Under the pieces are notes generated by a model. It did no database searches. It was not told the DNA's origin and saw nothing but the letters and a program-made list of their open reading frames with translations. From contig CM037781.1 in assembly GCA_021229015.1 (NCBI GenBank), positions 39,043,897-39,107,896 on the forward strand: a DNA stretch of 64,000 bases, in the 5' to 3' direction. The DNA is from Solen grandis. Its lineage: Eukaryota; Mollusca; Bivalvia; Adapedonta; Solenidae. A program made the position numbers and the translations under genes. Of this stretch, positions 14,166-26,310 are shown piece by piece; position 1 is the stretch's first letter; the number at the start of each line of letters is the position of its first letter.

Positions 14166-14880
14166 AGACCCTTATTATTAGACTAACCAATCCTTGGAGA
14201 ACCCAAATATGCTTAGCAACATGCAAAGGAGATACTATTAAACACCATTTTAAGTATCTTTGGTATGTTTAAACCTGGGATCAGTCTACACACTCAGTCA
14301 CTAGGACAACTGCCTACAGATTGTGCTACTAAAACAAGTGCATTTATGGTATTTTTCCATGCATATACTGTTCAAATATTCATAAGATAATTATGAACAT
14401 GAGGCTATCCATACATTCATGGATTACTTTCTCTTTAAATATAAGTAACATTATGACCATATCCCAATTTTCCTTGACGTCAAAGTTTTATGGAAAATTG
14501 GATTGTTACAAAATATTACCATGAGTCTGTATTTAGAGTGTTTCTCTATGGAATTATTCACAAACAAATTGGAAACCATTCATTTTCAAAGAGAAGTTCT
14601 ATAAGTAATTATACTATCAAACAGATATAACTTTGCTTGCCGAATTATCTACAATGAACTTGTTTTAGATAATGAATTTTAAGTGAAATCAATACATTGG
14701 CTTCTTTTCTAAAGTAGACACATAATCCAGCATTTTCCTGCCAAAAAACATTAAAAACAATAATGTAATCCTCAGTTATCTAATTCCCAAGCATTTATTG
14801 AACCATACTTACAAACCAATGTTGAAAAAAACAACAACAGGAAAACATCTGACAAAGTAAGATTAGGAAGTGAAGCTTAC

Positions 14881-15000
14881 AGACTCTTTCCCATGATTCT
14901 CTAAATGAGCTGTGAGATTATTATGGCAGGGAATCTGTTTTAACACTGCAAGTAACGGCAGCCCTTCCTTAGACTTTTCGAAATGGCCATACGTGCCAAA
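14881..15000 (-). CDS. Candidate exon of an unidentified minus-strand gene
   Basis: 120 nt open in one frame, phase 0 at both ends, with an acceptor (CATGATCCAG) and a strong donor (GTAAGC). The peptide reads FGTYGHFEKSKEGLPLLAVL, then KQIPCHNNLTAHLENHGKES. Composition looks like real protein, not translated repeat, and the upstream frame is closed by stops just before the acceptor. An ATG in frame nine bases upstream (15009) could make it a first exon instead. I do not recognise the family. The phase is compatible with the candidate exon at 23050-23134. Confidence 0.4.
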
Positions 15001-15639
15001 CTGGATCATGGGAAGGTTTTACAACTCCCGATTCCAACTTGGGTGGAGCACAAATTACCGATATTGTTGAGACCAGAGAAAATGGTACAATACAATTTAC
15101 AATTATAATTTTCTGCCATTAATGTCATTATTAAAAAATCATATTCTGTCAGGTACTTTTTGAAAAATCAAACAAGCAGAAAAAATATCCAAAAATAATG
15201 CAAGAGAAAAATCCATTAAGACAATTTAAAAGGGTACTTAGTGCTATATTACTAATTGGACAATTTTACTGTCTGGTATATAAAGAAATATAATACATAT
15301 ATAATTTGAATCTATATTATTATAAATTACATTCATATCTGAAAATAGCAAAAGTGAAATTAGCAAAGGTATATTAATTATACTTGATATCCAAAATTTC
15401 AGAAGCAATTATAATTAAGAATGGGTGTGGTTAAAAAAAGATTACCTAGGGGTAACTTCAGGGTGCGTCCCAACTATGGAGGTTCAGATGCAATTAAAAA
15501 CAGCTTAACACCGCAACTGAAAGTACAGCTTGATCTTCCGCAATGAGCAAATTGGTCTTTATGGGGATTTGTGGAGTCTAACATTATATCTATCTCATGT
15601 GTTCCAATATTTGAATAAAACCAATCTCATCAACTGAAT

Positions 15640-15838
15640 CAAGGGCACAGTGGTCCAGTGGTAACATATCTGATTACGCATCCGAAGGTTGTGGGTTCGA
15701 ATCCCGTTGGAGGCAAGAATTCTTCATGACCTTCCAAGGTGCAAAGTACTGGTCCAACCCAGGAACCGTCGAGAGGGATTAGTATAAGTTGTAAGAACTT
15801 GTTTCCCAATCAACGTAAAAATAAATAAGTTTAAACTA
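15640..15838 (+). mobile_element. SINE family C copy 1, intact tRNA-like head
   Basis: A box TGGTCCAGTGG and B box GGTTCGAATCC give a tRNA-like pol III promoter. The body has CATGACCTTCCAAGGTGCAA and TTGTAAGAACTTG. Diverged copies at 35440-35612 and 39150-39330 share the body. It is a SINE, not a tRNA gene, because body sequence follows directly and the stems are imperfect. Confidence 0.8.
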
Positions 15839-15839
15839 A

Positions 15840-17385
15840 CTGAATCATACATGCCTTTGGATTGTCTTCTGATTGTGATTAAGAAATTAAGTGCAGCATG
15901 TTAGATAAGCATCAAGAAATTTCATATTAAGAGATGACTAGACCTGTCACTGAAGGTGATTAATACCCCTGCTATACTGTCTTGAAAATAATGGAAAGAG
16001 ATATCTAAAATGGAATGCAATAGGAAGAGACTATGTTTTCCTGATTCCTTAATTTGTAAAGCAAATATAACAGTAAACCAGAAACTTGAAACAAACTCTT
16101 GTAATGTTGTTTGATATGTTGATTCTGGGTTAACGCTTTCCCTCATAGAGGACACCATGAAAAGACCTATGCGAACATTATAAAACCAGATCAGCCTGCG
16201 AGTAACTCGCAGGCTGATCAGGTTTTATGCTGTTCGCTGCTCTTCAGTGGTCTGGAAATGATTTTAATTAAATTTTTTTCTGCAGATCAGGCTTTATGTG
16301 GTACCTATTGAATGCGTCAAAATGAGTCTATATGAGGGAAAGGGTTAAACACATCTTAACAAACTTCCTGAACCTGATGTATATGATTGAACACAATTGG
16401 CTTTTGTGCTTAAATGTCTATCATGAACGAATAATCAATGGAGCTCAGGTGATCTGAAAACAGATAAAAAAAATACTGAAAACTTGCATCACCATGTAGT
16501 TTCTTTCTGTAGGCTCTTCCATGCTCATGTCTACTTTTTCTTCCACAAAATTTTCATGCCCAAATATCTTTTAAAAATCTTAGGTTTTTTTCTCTTTCTA
16601 ATTCAAAAATGGCATGAAGTGATAAATATATTTTTTGACAGTTATATCTTCAAGTAAATGCTCAAATTCAGTTTACGAAAACAATCGTCCATTTATTCAA
16701 CGTGATTTTTTCTACATTTTATCATCTAACTTTAAGCAATAAATATCCAAGGATGCTTACAAACGGATGGAGATAAATTATCTCAATTCATTCACTATGA
16801 CAATCAGAAAATGAACGACTGTCCCCCATAAACTGTTTGATAATTGAATTATAATTGCTCTTTTTTGTCATTCTTAATCTATTTAAGTGGGTCTACTGCT
16901 AAATTTTAAGCCTATCTGCATACTTCTTTGTCTGATGATGAATTGGTTAAGTACCTTGTGAAACACCAATAGCTGCACGTTTCACAATTTGTCTTATGAT
17001 ACAGGATATATTGCACTCAAAGATGCATCTGCTGATAATAAATTCTTGTCAAATGTATGTTAAAAACTTTATGTATCAGTGTCTTTTGTACGGCAGGGGG
17101 AAATGTGATATTCGATAGTTCAGACACGTTTGTTACTGTGCATTTATTTATGAGAACGAATTGTGTAGAAGTATATTTTGATAAATTTATCATTCACAAA
17201 CCAAGTCATATTTTAATGTTGATTCATAAATGTAATTTTCAAACTAATAAAAAAAAATGCTTTAATTGTATATTCCTTCCAATCTTATTTCTTTGTCAAA
17301 AGCAACATGCAAGCTGAGTTAAATATAATTGCATTTTTATCGACTTTTTTATTCGGTGAAAAAAAAAGAAGAAAAAATCACAGGG
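15840..17385. other. No gene seen apart from one MITE
   Basis: Flanks of MITE copy 1. AT-rich, no exon-like frame. Confidence 0.55.
16130..16348 (+). mobile_element. TTAA-flanked palindromic MITE, copy 1
   Basis: Both ends carry TTAA with terminal inverted repeats close to CCCTTTCCCTCATA. A perfect inner palindrome (GATCAGCCTGCGAGT and its mirror) lies near 16190-16220. This copy has one mutated end (TTAACGCTTTC). No coding capacity, about 211 bp. The TTAA flank and CCCT ends suggest mobilisation by a piggyBac-type transposase. Confidence 0.85.
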
Positions 17386-17389
17386 GTCA

Positions 17390-18085
17390 ATGTCATTTGA
17401 AGGTCAATGTCACCTGGCAGGTAGAGCTCATTAAGGTGCATACACCTGTGAAGTTTAGTTTCGGATGGAAGTACGTTCATAAGGTGGCTAAGATTAATAT
17501 TTGCACTTTTGGGTCATGGTGACCTTGACCTTTGGCCCTGTGACCTGTAAGTAGGTCTGTTGGATAGGGCTCATCAAGGTGAATACACATATGAAGATTG
17601 GTGGCTATGGATGGAAGCACATTCAAAATGTAGCCAAGGTTGATTTGCTATTCTGGATCACAGTGACCTTGACCTTTGACCAGATGACCTCTTAAACCTT
17701 CAAGCATGTTCATAATGTGGCCAAGGTTAATATTTGCTATTTTGGGTCACAGTGACCTTGACCTTTGACCCTGTAACCTCTATGTGGGTCTGGTGGGTAG
17801 AGCTCATCAATGTACATTGTACATGCACTTGTGAAGTTTTAAGGTTATGGACAGAGGCACTTTCATAATGTAGCCAAGGTTAATATTTTATATTTTGGGT
17901 CATGGTGACCTTGACCCTTGACCCTGTGACCTCTACATAGGTCTGGTGGATAGAGCTCATCAAGGTTCATACATATGTGAAGTTTGGAGGCTCTAGGTGG
18001 AAGGACTTCCATTTTATGGTCAAGGTTAAGATTTTGTGACAAACAGACAGACAGACAGGCAGACAGACAGACAGACAGACAGACC
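17390..18085 (+). repeat. About 150-bp tandem core with TGACCTTGACC motif and GACA tract
   Basis: Diverged units with GTGACCTTGACC at 17519, 17663, 17752 and 17905, each also carrying GGTCTG(G/T)TGGATAG and TCATCAAGG landmarks. Ends in a GACAGACAGACA run at 18040-18083. Same general design as the 28.5 kb and 45 kb elements but different sequence. Termini unclear. Confidence 0.6.
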
Positions 18086-18235
18086 ATCTTGTGTACATGT
18101 AATGTAAGTGTAGGACGTGATGGGACGTGATGTTAACGGACCTGACGTGAATCATGGGTCCTACATAGCCCTCACTTCTGTGAAACTGTAGTACTATAAG
18201 CACCTTCTTGTTTGTTTGCATGGATTTAATGACCC

Positions 18236-18495
18236 ATCAACAGTATATCAGTCATTCTGAGACTGTCTACACGAGACAGACACATAATGCTGTCCTATAG
18301 GATAAGAAACACCCAGTCACATGATCCTGACACCCGACCAGCTGGTTCCAGAACTACTCTCATACTCAGCACCATACAAGACATACAAGATACACCACAA
18401 TCATTTTTAACAACTTTTGAATGTTACAACCAGGGATCAAACCCGCAATCTCCTTGTTATGTGGTGGATGCTCTAAACACTACCCTGGTCTGAGA
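18236..18495 (-). mobile_element. SINE family A copy
   Basis: tRNA-like end on the right (CAGGGATCAAACCCGCAATC) and body landmarks GAGACTGTCTACACGAGACA and CCAGTCACATGATCCTGACA. Same family at 26311, 29785, 38110, 48121 and 48925. Confidence 0.7.
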
Positions 18496-18542
18496 GCATT
18501 TTTAGAAGGGGATGTTTACATGGAACTACATGTCCACTGGCA

Positions 18543-18990
18543 ACAAGTTGGGCTTGTAGCCCAAGGTGCACCTTTCACCTCTTAGCGTGACCTTAACCAT
18601 GTGGCTAGGGACTAAACTCTTGAGCACAATACATCATCTCAGTGAAATTAAATTTTACTGCCAAATCATTTGAGAATCCTTTGTTCCACAGATATGTTAT
18701 GCAGCCCAGACAAGCAAATCCATTACTATGACCTTTCACCTTTAAGTGTGACCTTGACCTTGCAGTTTATAGTGACCCAGCTCTTGTGTGCAACACTTTG
18801 TCTCAAGCTGCCAAATTTCTGTGATAGCTGTTAAAGCCCCCAGAATCAAACCCAGCACCATGACCTTTCACCTCTAAATGTGACCTTGTCCGTGGACCTA
18901 GGAACCAAACTCTTCTGTGCAACATTTGGCCTCATTCAGGCAAACATTACTTCCCAGTTTTTTGAAAATGACTAAGTTACAGCCTGAACA
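18543..18990 (+). mobile_element. ACAAG-hairpin element, 3' end unclear
   Basis: Starts ACAAG plus a perfect hairpin TTGGGCTTGTAGCCCAA (18548-18564), followed by three diverged units with ACCTTTCACCTCTTA / GTGTGACCTTGACCTTG landmarks about 140 bp apart. No GACR microsatellite or terminal hairpin was recognised. Confidence 0.5.
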
Positions 18991-19709
18991 AATCAAGACA
19001 ACCTGATGCAATACCAGGCAAACTCACATACACCGAATAGACTCGTCTTTAACAGCATGTCCTGTCAGTAATGTATCATTTCATGTGTTGGGGATATCAA
19101 TTCATTCATTATGACTATCTTGCTTGATATTTTCCTCCTATTTAGCCAAAAAGGCTTAAACGTATTTTACGCTTTATGAATAACACAGCATTTTGAAACT
19201 TCAACTCTTGTATACACCTCAAACAAGGGCAGAAGCAGCGTTCAAAATTTTCGGTGTCGGAAATAAATTCTCCAACAGATGTATGAAAGCTCAGGTTATA
19301 CAACACTTTCAAAAACTAAAATAGAAACATTAAAAACCTATAAATCAAACACTGTCAAAAATGAATACAGATATAATTGAAGAGTTTATCAAAAAATGTT
19401 AAAATGGCATATGTATTGAAAAAAAAATGATGTATGACTTTCAATCCAAAAATCATCAAACCCACATTTAATTTTGCTACCTAAATGCACCTGGAGTCAT
19501 TTGTCACTTCCATTTTTCAACTGGAATTTTAGCTAACCTTAAAATCCTTTTACTATTAAGAAAATTGTGGATGATGCAGTTCATCAATTAAAAACCAGCA
19601 GAATTTCGTTGTTCAACAATATTTATGTTATACAAATCCTATTTTTATTCCCTATTGAAATAACATATCTATTGGAAGAGTTGATAAGGATTTAATGGCA
19701 TTATAAATA

Positions 19710-19892
19710 TCATCTATAGGAATTAATGGTGTATTTATCTATAGGAATTAATGGTGTATTTATCTATAGGAATTAATGGTGTATTTAGCTATAGGAATTA
19801 ATGGTGTATTTATCTATAGGAATTAATGGTGTATTTATCTATAGGAATTAATGGTGTATTTATCTATAGGAATTAATGGTGTATTTAACTAT
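19710..19892 (+). repeat. 25-bp tandem repeat, about seven units
   Basis: Unit CTATAGGAATTAATGGTGTA plus TTTAT, nearly identical through the array, with decayed units continuing to about 19990 (TATGATTAATGGTGTAATTC). Confidence 0.9.
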
Positions 19893-20227
19893 AAGAATAA
19901 TAGCATAATTTTCTAAAATATGATTAATGGTGTAATTCTCTGTAAAAATAATTTGCATGATTTTCCATAGGAACATTGCCACAATTTGCAATAAAATCAA
20001 TGCCATTATTGTTTATATATTTCAAGAAAAATGGTTTAATTCTTCTTCTTTCTTCTTTGCAAAGTTTTTCATTGATACTTAAAAGTAAAATGGCTGAATC
20101 TGTCTTCAGTAATAAATGCTTTGAATCTTAGGTGACTTTATAAAGGACTCACCATAATATAAAATGGTATATGCATGAAATCAAAGGTTAATGTGGTACA
20201 TCAAGAAGAATGTAGTATATCTATCTG

Positions 20228-20574
20228 CAAGGGTTTACATAAGGATTTGACTTTCACTTGTCCAGGGGGCAAGTTACTTTGAACATCTACTAGCCCCCAG
20301 TGAAAACAGGTTGCCAGATCTTGAATGTAGTTGGTGTTTGTTAATGTTTAAAACTAAATATGTGCAATATTAAGGTGGATTTTAGTTAATATGTATCAAA
20401 CACAATAGCAAGCGCTTTACCCATGATATACTATAGAAAATCTAAAAAAAAAACGAAAGATTTCATTTACATAAATAAACTTGCCCGCCGGGCTATCTTC
20501 TTAGAAAAATCACTTGCCCGCAGTGATTTTTAACCTGGTGCGGGCAAGTGGGCGTCCACTTAAGAAAACCCCTG
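20228..20574 (+). mobile_element. CAGGGG-ended inverted-repeat element, copy 1
   Basis: 347 bp. The ends are mirror-related: AAGGATTTGACTTTCACTTG on one side and a CACTTAAGAAAACCCCTG stretch on the other, with inner GCCCGC-rich repeats. TATCTG directly flanks both sides (20222-20227, 20575-20580). A second copy is at 50399 in the opposite orientation. No coding frame; non-autonomous DNA element of unknown superfamily. Confidence 0.75.
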
Positions 20575-20598
20575 TATCTGGTAAAGCGTTTATGTGGT

Positions 20599-20745
20599 AC
20601 AAGAGTGTTCTCTGGAATACATGTGTCACCTGCTGAAGCGTGATGGAAAAAGTGTGTCGGAAAGACAGATGGACGGATGGAATGACAGACAGACGACGGA
20701 AAAGTGATCCCTATGTGTCACCTCTGCTTGCAGTAGGTGACGGAA
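20599..20745 (+). mobile_element. Short ACAAG element ending GTGTCACC-type hairpin, copy a
   Basis: Begins ACAAGAGTGTTCTCTGGAAT, continues ATGTGTCACCTGCTGAAG, a GACAGATGGACGG microsatellite, and ends in the inverted-repeat block GTGTCACCTCTGCTT / GCAGTAGGTGAC. About 147 bp. Confidence 0.7.
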
Positions 20746-22531
20746 TAAGTGGGAGGAAATGCTAAAAAAAATAAATCATGGGTTTGGTTTAAAATAAAAG
20801 GTTTTTGGTTTGGATTCAGAGCCACAAAAAAAACATAAAAGTTTTGGGTTTAAATATACAAGGTCCTTGTGTACTGTGAAGCTCATCCAGGCACTACTTA
20901 AACAAAACTTAATGAAGCTAAAATGTACAGACAGACAGGTAGTCCTGAAATTTTGGCCAGTTAAATGTCGTTATTTAATTAAACTCCAAACGAAGCAGAT
21001 AACATAACCCACCCACCACAAGCGTGATAATGATTAATTAATGGATTATATCTTCATACATGAAACATCAGACTTAATCTTCTTTATTTGAAACTTCAGA
21101 GTATTTATAAATGCAAGAACACCATTTCGGTCTAGTTACTGTAATCCCAAGATTATTTTCTGCAATAAAAGTGTGAACAAATCCATTGAAATAAATCCAC
21201 CCAAGAGTGATGCATTATTTCTTTTGGCTAACAAATTAAGGATTACTTAATCCAATGTAAGATCAAGGAGATATTTAAGATCAATGCGGACCTGAGTTGG
21301 TGTGTGTTAAAAAGTGTATGCTTAAACAGTGGGAAAATATTTTTACATCATTAACGTCTTTGAAAAGTTTAATGCACCACAAAGATATTGCCATAAAGTA
21401 AAAAGCAAGCATTAGTGAGGGTAGGTTTTTATCCCATATTTTACACCATTTCATTAGTTTTTGCTTTGAAAGTTTCCACAAGATAATACTTTATCTCTTT
21501 TAAGATTTTTGTTCAGATTTTTAGGTGCTCCACTGTATGTTTAATAGATGGGGAGATATTACTATCAATGAAAACACTTTAATAAAAGTCAGCTTCCTTG
21601 TTTAATTAATAGCTATAGCACTTACGCCATTTATGAAACTGTCAAAATAAAATGGGCATAAAAATATGAAATGTTGATAAAGTTTCCGTATTTTCTAAAA
21701 GTAAATATAAACATCTTTTCAAACTGTGGTTGCAAAAAAAGAAAATGTTTTGCAAGTACAAAAAAAAACTTTTTATTTATCATTTTGACTTCTATCCTGC
21801 AATTTTCGTCATGATGAATGGTTACTAAATATCTAAGTGAAGTATTCTTGTATATGAGAAGAAAAATAAAATCAAGGATTTAAAACATTAAATGTTTTTC
21901 TACTTAAGTTTATTTAGTTTTCAAGAACTTCTTGTGTCTATCAGATAAGAACTTACTTTGAAAATATCTTGATTATATTTGACTGGGTGTTCAGTTTCAA
22001 TATAAAATAGGAGGTGTCCATTTTATCTGTCTTATGTGTGTTACAAAGATCTTGCAAAACATTGTCATAGCAAATCAAGTAGCATTTATAGCCAAAATGA
22101 TAAATTATTCTTCATTTTGATTGACTGATTGATTTATTGATTGACTGATTGATGGGTTTAAGGCATCTCACTGACAGATTAACAGACATACCTTGCAATG
22201 CTTTTGCATGAAATATTTGCTGGATTGATTGGTTGTAAGACAGACATAACTTACCTATTAATGATTACTTTATAAAAGCATGGCATTTAGGGTAAATTTA
22301 CCCAGTCAAGTTTAATAAAGAGTCTTTTACTATGGTCACACTCTTTAATCACGAGAGATGAAGACTTTATGTGAAGACCTCAGAAAAGTTAATGTTTGGA
22401 TCATAACTTGTATCTTATTTGGAAATCTTCCTTACATTTTCTCTCCTGAACATTTAAGAGCCTACCCAGAGTAAACTGATCCTAGCTGATTTAGAATGAG
22501 CTTAATCAGAAACTAAAGTTACCATAGTTAC
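20746..22531. other. No gene seen
   Basis: AT-rich. TGATTGACTGATTGATT short repeats near 22120-22155. A 66-codon minus frame at 21281-21481 lacks splice or homology support. Confidence 0.55.
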
Positions 22532-22771
22532 TTAACCCTTTCCCTCATATAGACTCATTTTGACGCACTCAATAGGTACCACATAAAGCCAGATCTGCAG
22601 AAAACCACAGTTAAAACTTACCAAATTTATTTACAAAATCCTCATTTCCAGACCACTGAGGAGCAGCAAACAGCATAAAACCTGATCAGCCTGCGAGTTA
22701 CTCACAGGCTGATCTGGTTTTATGTTGTTCGCATGGGTCTTTATGGTTTCATCTATGAGGGAATGGGTTAA
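22532..22771 (-). mobile_element. TTAA-flanked palindromic MITE, copy 2
   Basis: Same family as 16130, opposite orientation. The ends are TTAACCCTTTCCCTCATATA and GGGAATGGGTTAA, with the inner palindrome (CAGCCTGCGAGTTACTCACA) near 22686-22716. Confidence 0.85.
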
Positions 22772-22866
22772 GGATTTGTGATCAACCTAATTCTCCATAT
22801 CTACTATACATTATTTTGCAACAATAACCGTCTTTCTATGGTGCTTTTTTCATTTTTTTTTTTTCA

Positions 22867-23010
22867 ACAAAAATGTCCACTGGAATACATGTGTCACCTG
22901 CTGAAGTGTGATGGAAAAAGTGTGATGGACAGACAGACAGACAAATAGGCCGACAGACGATGGAAAAGTGATCGGTATGTGTCACCTCTGCTTACAGCAG
23001 ATGACACAAA
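22867..23010 (+). mobile_element. Short ACAAG element, copy b
   Basis: Same family as 20599: CACTGGAATACATGTGTCACC, GACAGACAGACAG tract, GTGTCACCTCTGCTTACAGC and AGATGACACAAA end. It lies immediately beside the candidate exon at 23050. Confidence 0.68.
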
Positions 23011-23049
23011 AAGCAGCATTTCATGGATATTGAAAGAAGTACAACTTAC

Positions 23050-23134
23050 ATCTTGAAACAATTTTCCTAATTCATTGATGGATGATTTCCCAGATAATAT
23101 AGCATAAACAAGTAACTGGTGTTGCATGAGTCTC
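23050..23134 (-). CDS. Candidate exon of an unidentified minus-strand gene
   Basis: 85 nt, one base plus 28 codons, between an acceptor (CACTGGTAG) and a consensus donor (GTAAGT). Peptide RLMQHQLLVYAILSGKSSIN, then ELGKLFQD. It ends in phase 0, as the 15000-14881 exon begins, so the two could be neighbours in one transcript. It sits immediately beside a short inverted-repeat element. Family not recognised; it does not look like the missing C-terminus of OS-9. Confidence 0.35.
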
Positions 23135-23280
23135 CTACCAGTGAGGTGCATATTTTTTTTGTTACCATAGCAACCAGAATTTTGATCAGAGAAAAAAACA
23201 AAGTGACATGCAGAATCTTCATACTGCCATCTTTTTATCTACCAAGTTTCATAATATTATCTTAAACATTTTTTTTTTAA

Positions 23281-23425
23281 GTTATTGCGGGATCCAGATT
23301 TCCGGACATCCAACGGACGGATGAATGGACAGACGGACAGATGGATGGACAGATGGACGTACAGACAGAAGGAGGGCATCCTGAATTCCCCTCCAGTGTA
23401 AACACCGGTATGGGACTAATAAACA
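23281..23425 (+). repeat. GACGGACAG-rich repeat with CCGG-containing end
   Basis: Contains an imperfect GACGGACAGATGGATGGACA run followed by TTCCCCTCCAGTGTAAACAC and CGGTATGGGACTAATAA, probably another 3' end of the microsatellite-plus-terminal-block class. Confidence 0.4.
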
Positions 23426-24136
23426 CTTAGTGAAATAAAGATTATAACTGTTTGTTTTTTGGTGCTGTTGCACCTGTAACTATTTATTATAAGTGTACTA
23501 TGAAAAAAAAGCCAACCATTATCTACTCATAAAGTTCAAGAGAACAAAATTAAGAAGTGCAAGCTAATGAAAATAATCTGTGGGAAAAAAAACTCTACCA
23601 GTTAGCAATATTTTACATTTTGTTTATTGCTTGCAGTCAAAAATAAATCATGTAAATAAAACATATAGCCTAAAAATAATATCTGGATTAATCTGAACAC
23701 AAATCAATGCAATGATTCAAAGGGAAGCCGAGTCTGACTGTTTATGTCAATATGTTTCCAGTTAACAAATCTTTGCAGGTGAGGTGAAAATAAGTCTTTA
23801 AAATGACAGAAAAACCAGTAGCTATTTCTATAAAAATCTGAAATGGAAGAGAATAAAGAGAGGATGTGTATTTGCATAATTACTCAATTAAAATTAGACA
23901 AATACCAAATTATAATCAAATTGCTAGGTAACAAAACTCAAAATCTTGGAGACTCCAGTAGGTTTTGCATAACTGAAGTTCCAGCAGACACCCAGGACTA
24001 CTTCTGCTTATGACCCTCTCATAATGAAATTCTAACTTTCATTATTGAGTAACTAAACTAATAGATATGCACTCACTGTGTAATAACTGTATCTAAGACA
24101 TTGTATTATATGCTGCTTACTCAATGTTTATTAAAA

Positions 24137-24258
24137 ACAAGAAGTGTTCCTTGGAACGCATGTGTCACCTGTTGAAAGAAGTATGACTGACTGACAGACA
24201 GACAAACGACAGAGAAGTGATCCCTATGTATCACCTCTGCTTACAGCAGGTGACACAA
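24137..24258 (+). mobile_element. Short ACAAG element, copy c
   Basis: Same family, with the best 5' hairpin: ACAAGA then GTGTTCCTTGGAACGC. Ends GTATCACCTCTGCTTACAGC and AGGTGACACAAAA. Confidence 0.7.
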
Positions 24259-24906
24259 AATGAGTAATATTCAACTTGCCAGTACAAGCTTATTTGATCC
24301 TTGTACATGTGAAATGTTATGTAATGTTTCAGGACTTGTATTTGATATGAAAACGGATGCAGTCAGAGATTTGAAAACATGCAAACAACACCTCCTATTG
24401 GACTCCATTCTCTCACATTATCAAAAAGATAAACATTCTCCTTTTTATTTTTTTTAGCTTTAAGCCTCTTTTTATCCTGTTTATCTTTCAAAGTAACCTA
24501 TAGATATACATGTAATACAAATCCAAACATATGACACCCTGTGCATTGTATAAACTTCTTTGACTGGTGACTGTGTAAGATCAATAGGGGATGCTTCTCT
24601 GACCCCCGCTGCATCTAATACAAGATAAAACAGGGCTACCCATATAAGGGGCTAAACAAAATGTATCACATTTCATAAATATCAGGCGTGAAAATGGATT
24701 AACATGCTTGATAAATTATTCTAATTCAGAAATGCATGGTGCATAGAACAGGTAGGACTTTTTATATATCAGTATCTATGTTTCACAAAGACTTGTAGAC
24801 CACCCATACATAGAAACACTGTACAGTGGACTCTTCATGCACTGACATCAATTCTTTTTTTTATTCAATTTAATTCTTTAATTAGCATAAACACACAAGT
24901 TTATTG

Positions 24907-25160
24907 ACTTGACTTGACTATTTGAGTTAACCATGGCTTCGACAGTATTTCAGTCATATAGCGATGTCCAGCTAATTACAGGTGGAGGAAGACCCGAAAT
25001 GCACAGAGGCATGCGGGTAGAACCACCGACCTACCACAAGCCAGCTGGAAGGCTTCCTCAAATGAAAATCCGAATTACCCTGCCGGGATTCGAACCCACA
25101 AGGTGAGGGGCTGAGTGAGTGTTAAAGTCAGTGACTTTATCCTCCCGGCCATGGAGGCCC
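24907..25160 (-). mobile_element. SINE family B, full-length copy
   Basis: tRNA-derived head (minus strand GGGGCCTCCATGGCCGGGAG, B box GGGTTCGAATCCC), body with AGGCTTCCAGCTGGCTTG, and tail CAAGTCAAGTCAA. Flanked by the 15-bp duplication CACACAAGTTTATTG (24892-24906 and 25161-25175), so the boundaries are exact. Confidence 0.92.
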
Positions 25161-25239
25161 CACACAAGTTTATTGCCATACATATGCAATAAATAGTGCA
25201 ACCATGGCATGCATGCCCTCACTGTGTAATGACTGTATC

Positions 25240-25264
25240 TAAGAAAGAAAGAAAGAAAGAAAGA
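25240..25264 (+). repeat. (GAAA)n microsatellite
   Basis: Six AAGA units followed by a short GACAGA run. Confidence 0.9.
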
Positions 25265-25999
25265 CAAAGAGACAGACAGACTTAAGAAAATCATAAAAAT
25301 TTATCATTTGCAATTTGGACACTTATCACATGATCAAAATAATACCAAAATATTAATTTAGATGGACACTTGTATTATTTGCTGCTTCTCTTTTCCGTTA
25401 TACCAGAAATTACACACATCAACACTAAAACAGAACAACATTATTTTAATGTTTTCTACTTACAAATTCACTTTCTGACTCAAAACACTCTAAATCCAGG
25501 ACCAATTGTCACTAAGTAATCTTGTTCCACAACATTGTCCGCGGTTGATCTCACAAACATGCCCGGAGATGTTGAAATGTAACATGACTTAAATGTCTCA
25601 TTTTGGTCAATGTTTGACATAATCACTTAGGTAGTGTAAGATAGACAAACCTTTCAAAAACTGAAGGTATTTAATTTAAATAAGATTTTCCACAAAAATA
25701 TCTGTAACTTATATTCAAAAGATAATTTCATACATTTTTTTTTTTTTAATCAAGGTTGTATTATTTTCTGGGAACAAGCAGTGTCGTTATACCGAGTGTT
25801 TACTATACAATCAAGTTCTCCAGGATTATCTTTCTAAGTTTGGGTCAAGCAAGAAAAGAGACCTTTTCCTAATGAAAGAAAAGCAACTACAATGTCTTAT
25901 TTTAAAATCTGAAAAAAGATTGAAGACAATAAGAGAAAAATCATAATGTCAAAATAGATGTATTCTATAATGTATATTACTTATCCTTGATGCTGTTTA

Positions 26000-26241
26000 T
26001 TAACCCCTTCCCTCATATAGACTCATTTTGACGCTCTCAATAGGTACCACATAAAGCCTGATCTGCAGAAAACCGCAGTTAAAACTTACCAAATTTAATT
26101 ACAAAATCCACATTTCCAGACCACTGAGGAGCAGCGAACAGCATAAAACCTGATCAGCCTGCGAGTTACTCGCAGGCTGATCTGGTTTTATGCTGTTCGC
26201 ATAGGTCTTTTCATGGTGTCCCCTATGAGGGAAAGGGTTAA
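26000..26241 (-). mobile_element. TTAA-flanked palindromic MITE, copy 3
   Basis: Same family and orientation as copy 2, nearly intact. The TTAA flanks are at 26000-26003 and 26238-26241. The inner stem GATCAGCCTGCGAGT is perfect and followed by its exact reverse complement. Confidence 0.88.
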
Positions 26242-26310
26242 ACTTCCCTGAATAAGTCATGTAGTTACTTGTTCTTTTGCCAAGGTGTTGTAATGTAGTG
26301 CTGTTTTCTT

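Noticed and set aside
15644..15716. Apparent tRNA gene
   Set aside because: A and B boxes are good, but the stems are imperfect and SINE body sequence follows without a terminator; related bodies recur elsewhere.
25455..25640. Minus-strand frame MSNIDQNETFKSCYISTSPG and onward
   Set aside because: Looks protein-like for about 45 codons, but no acceptor/donor pair keeps it open and I see no homology.
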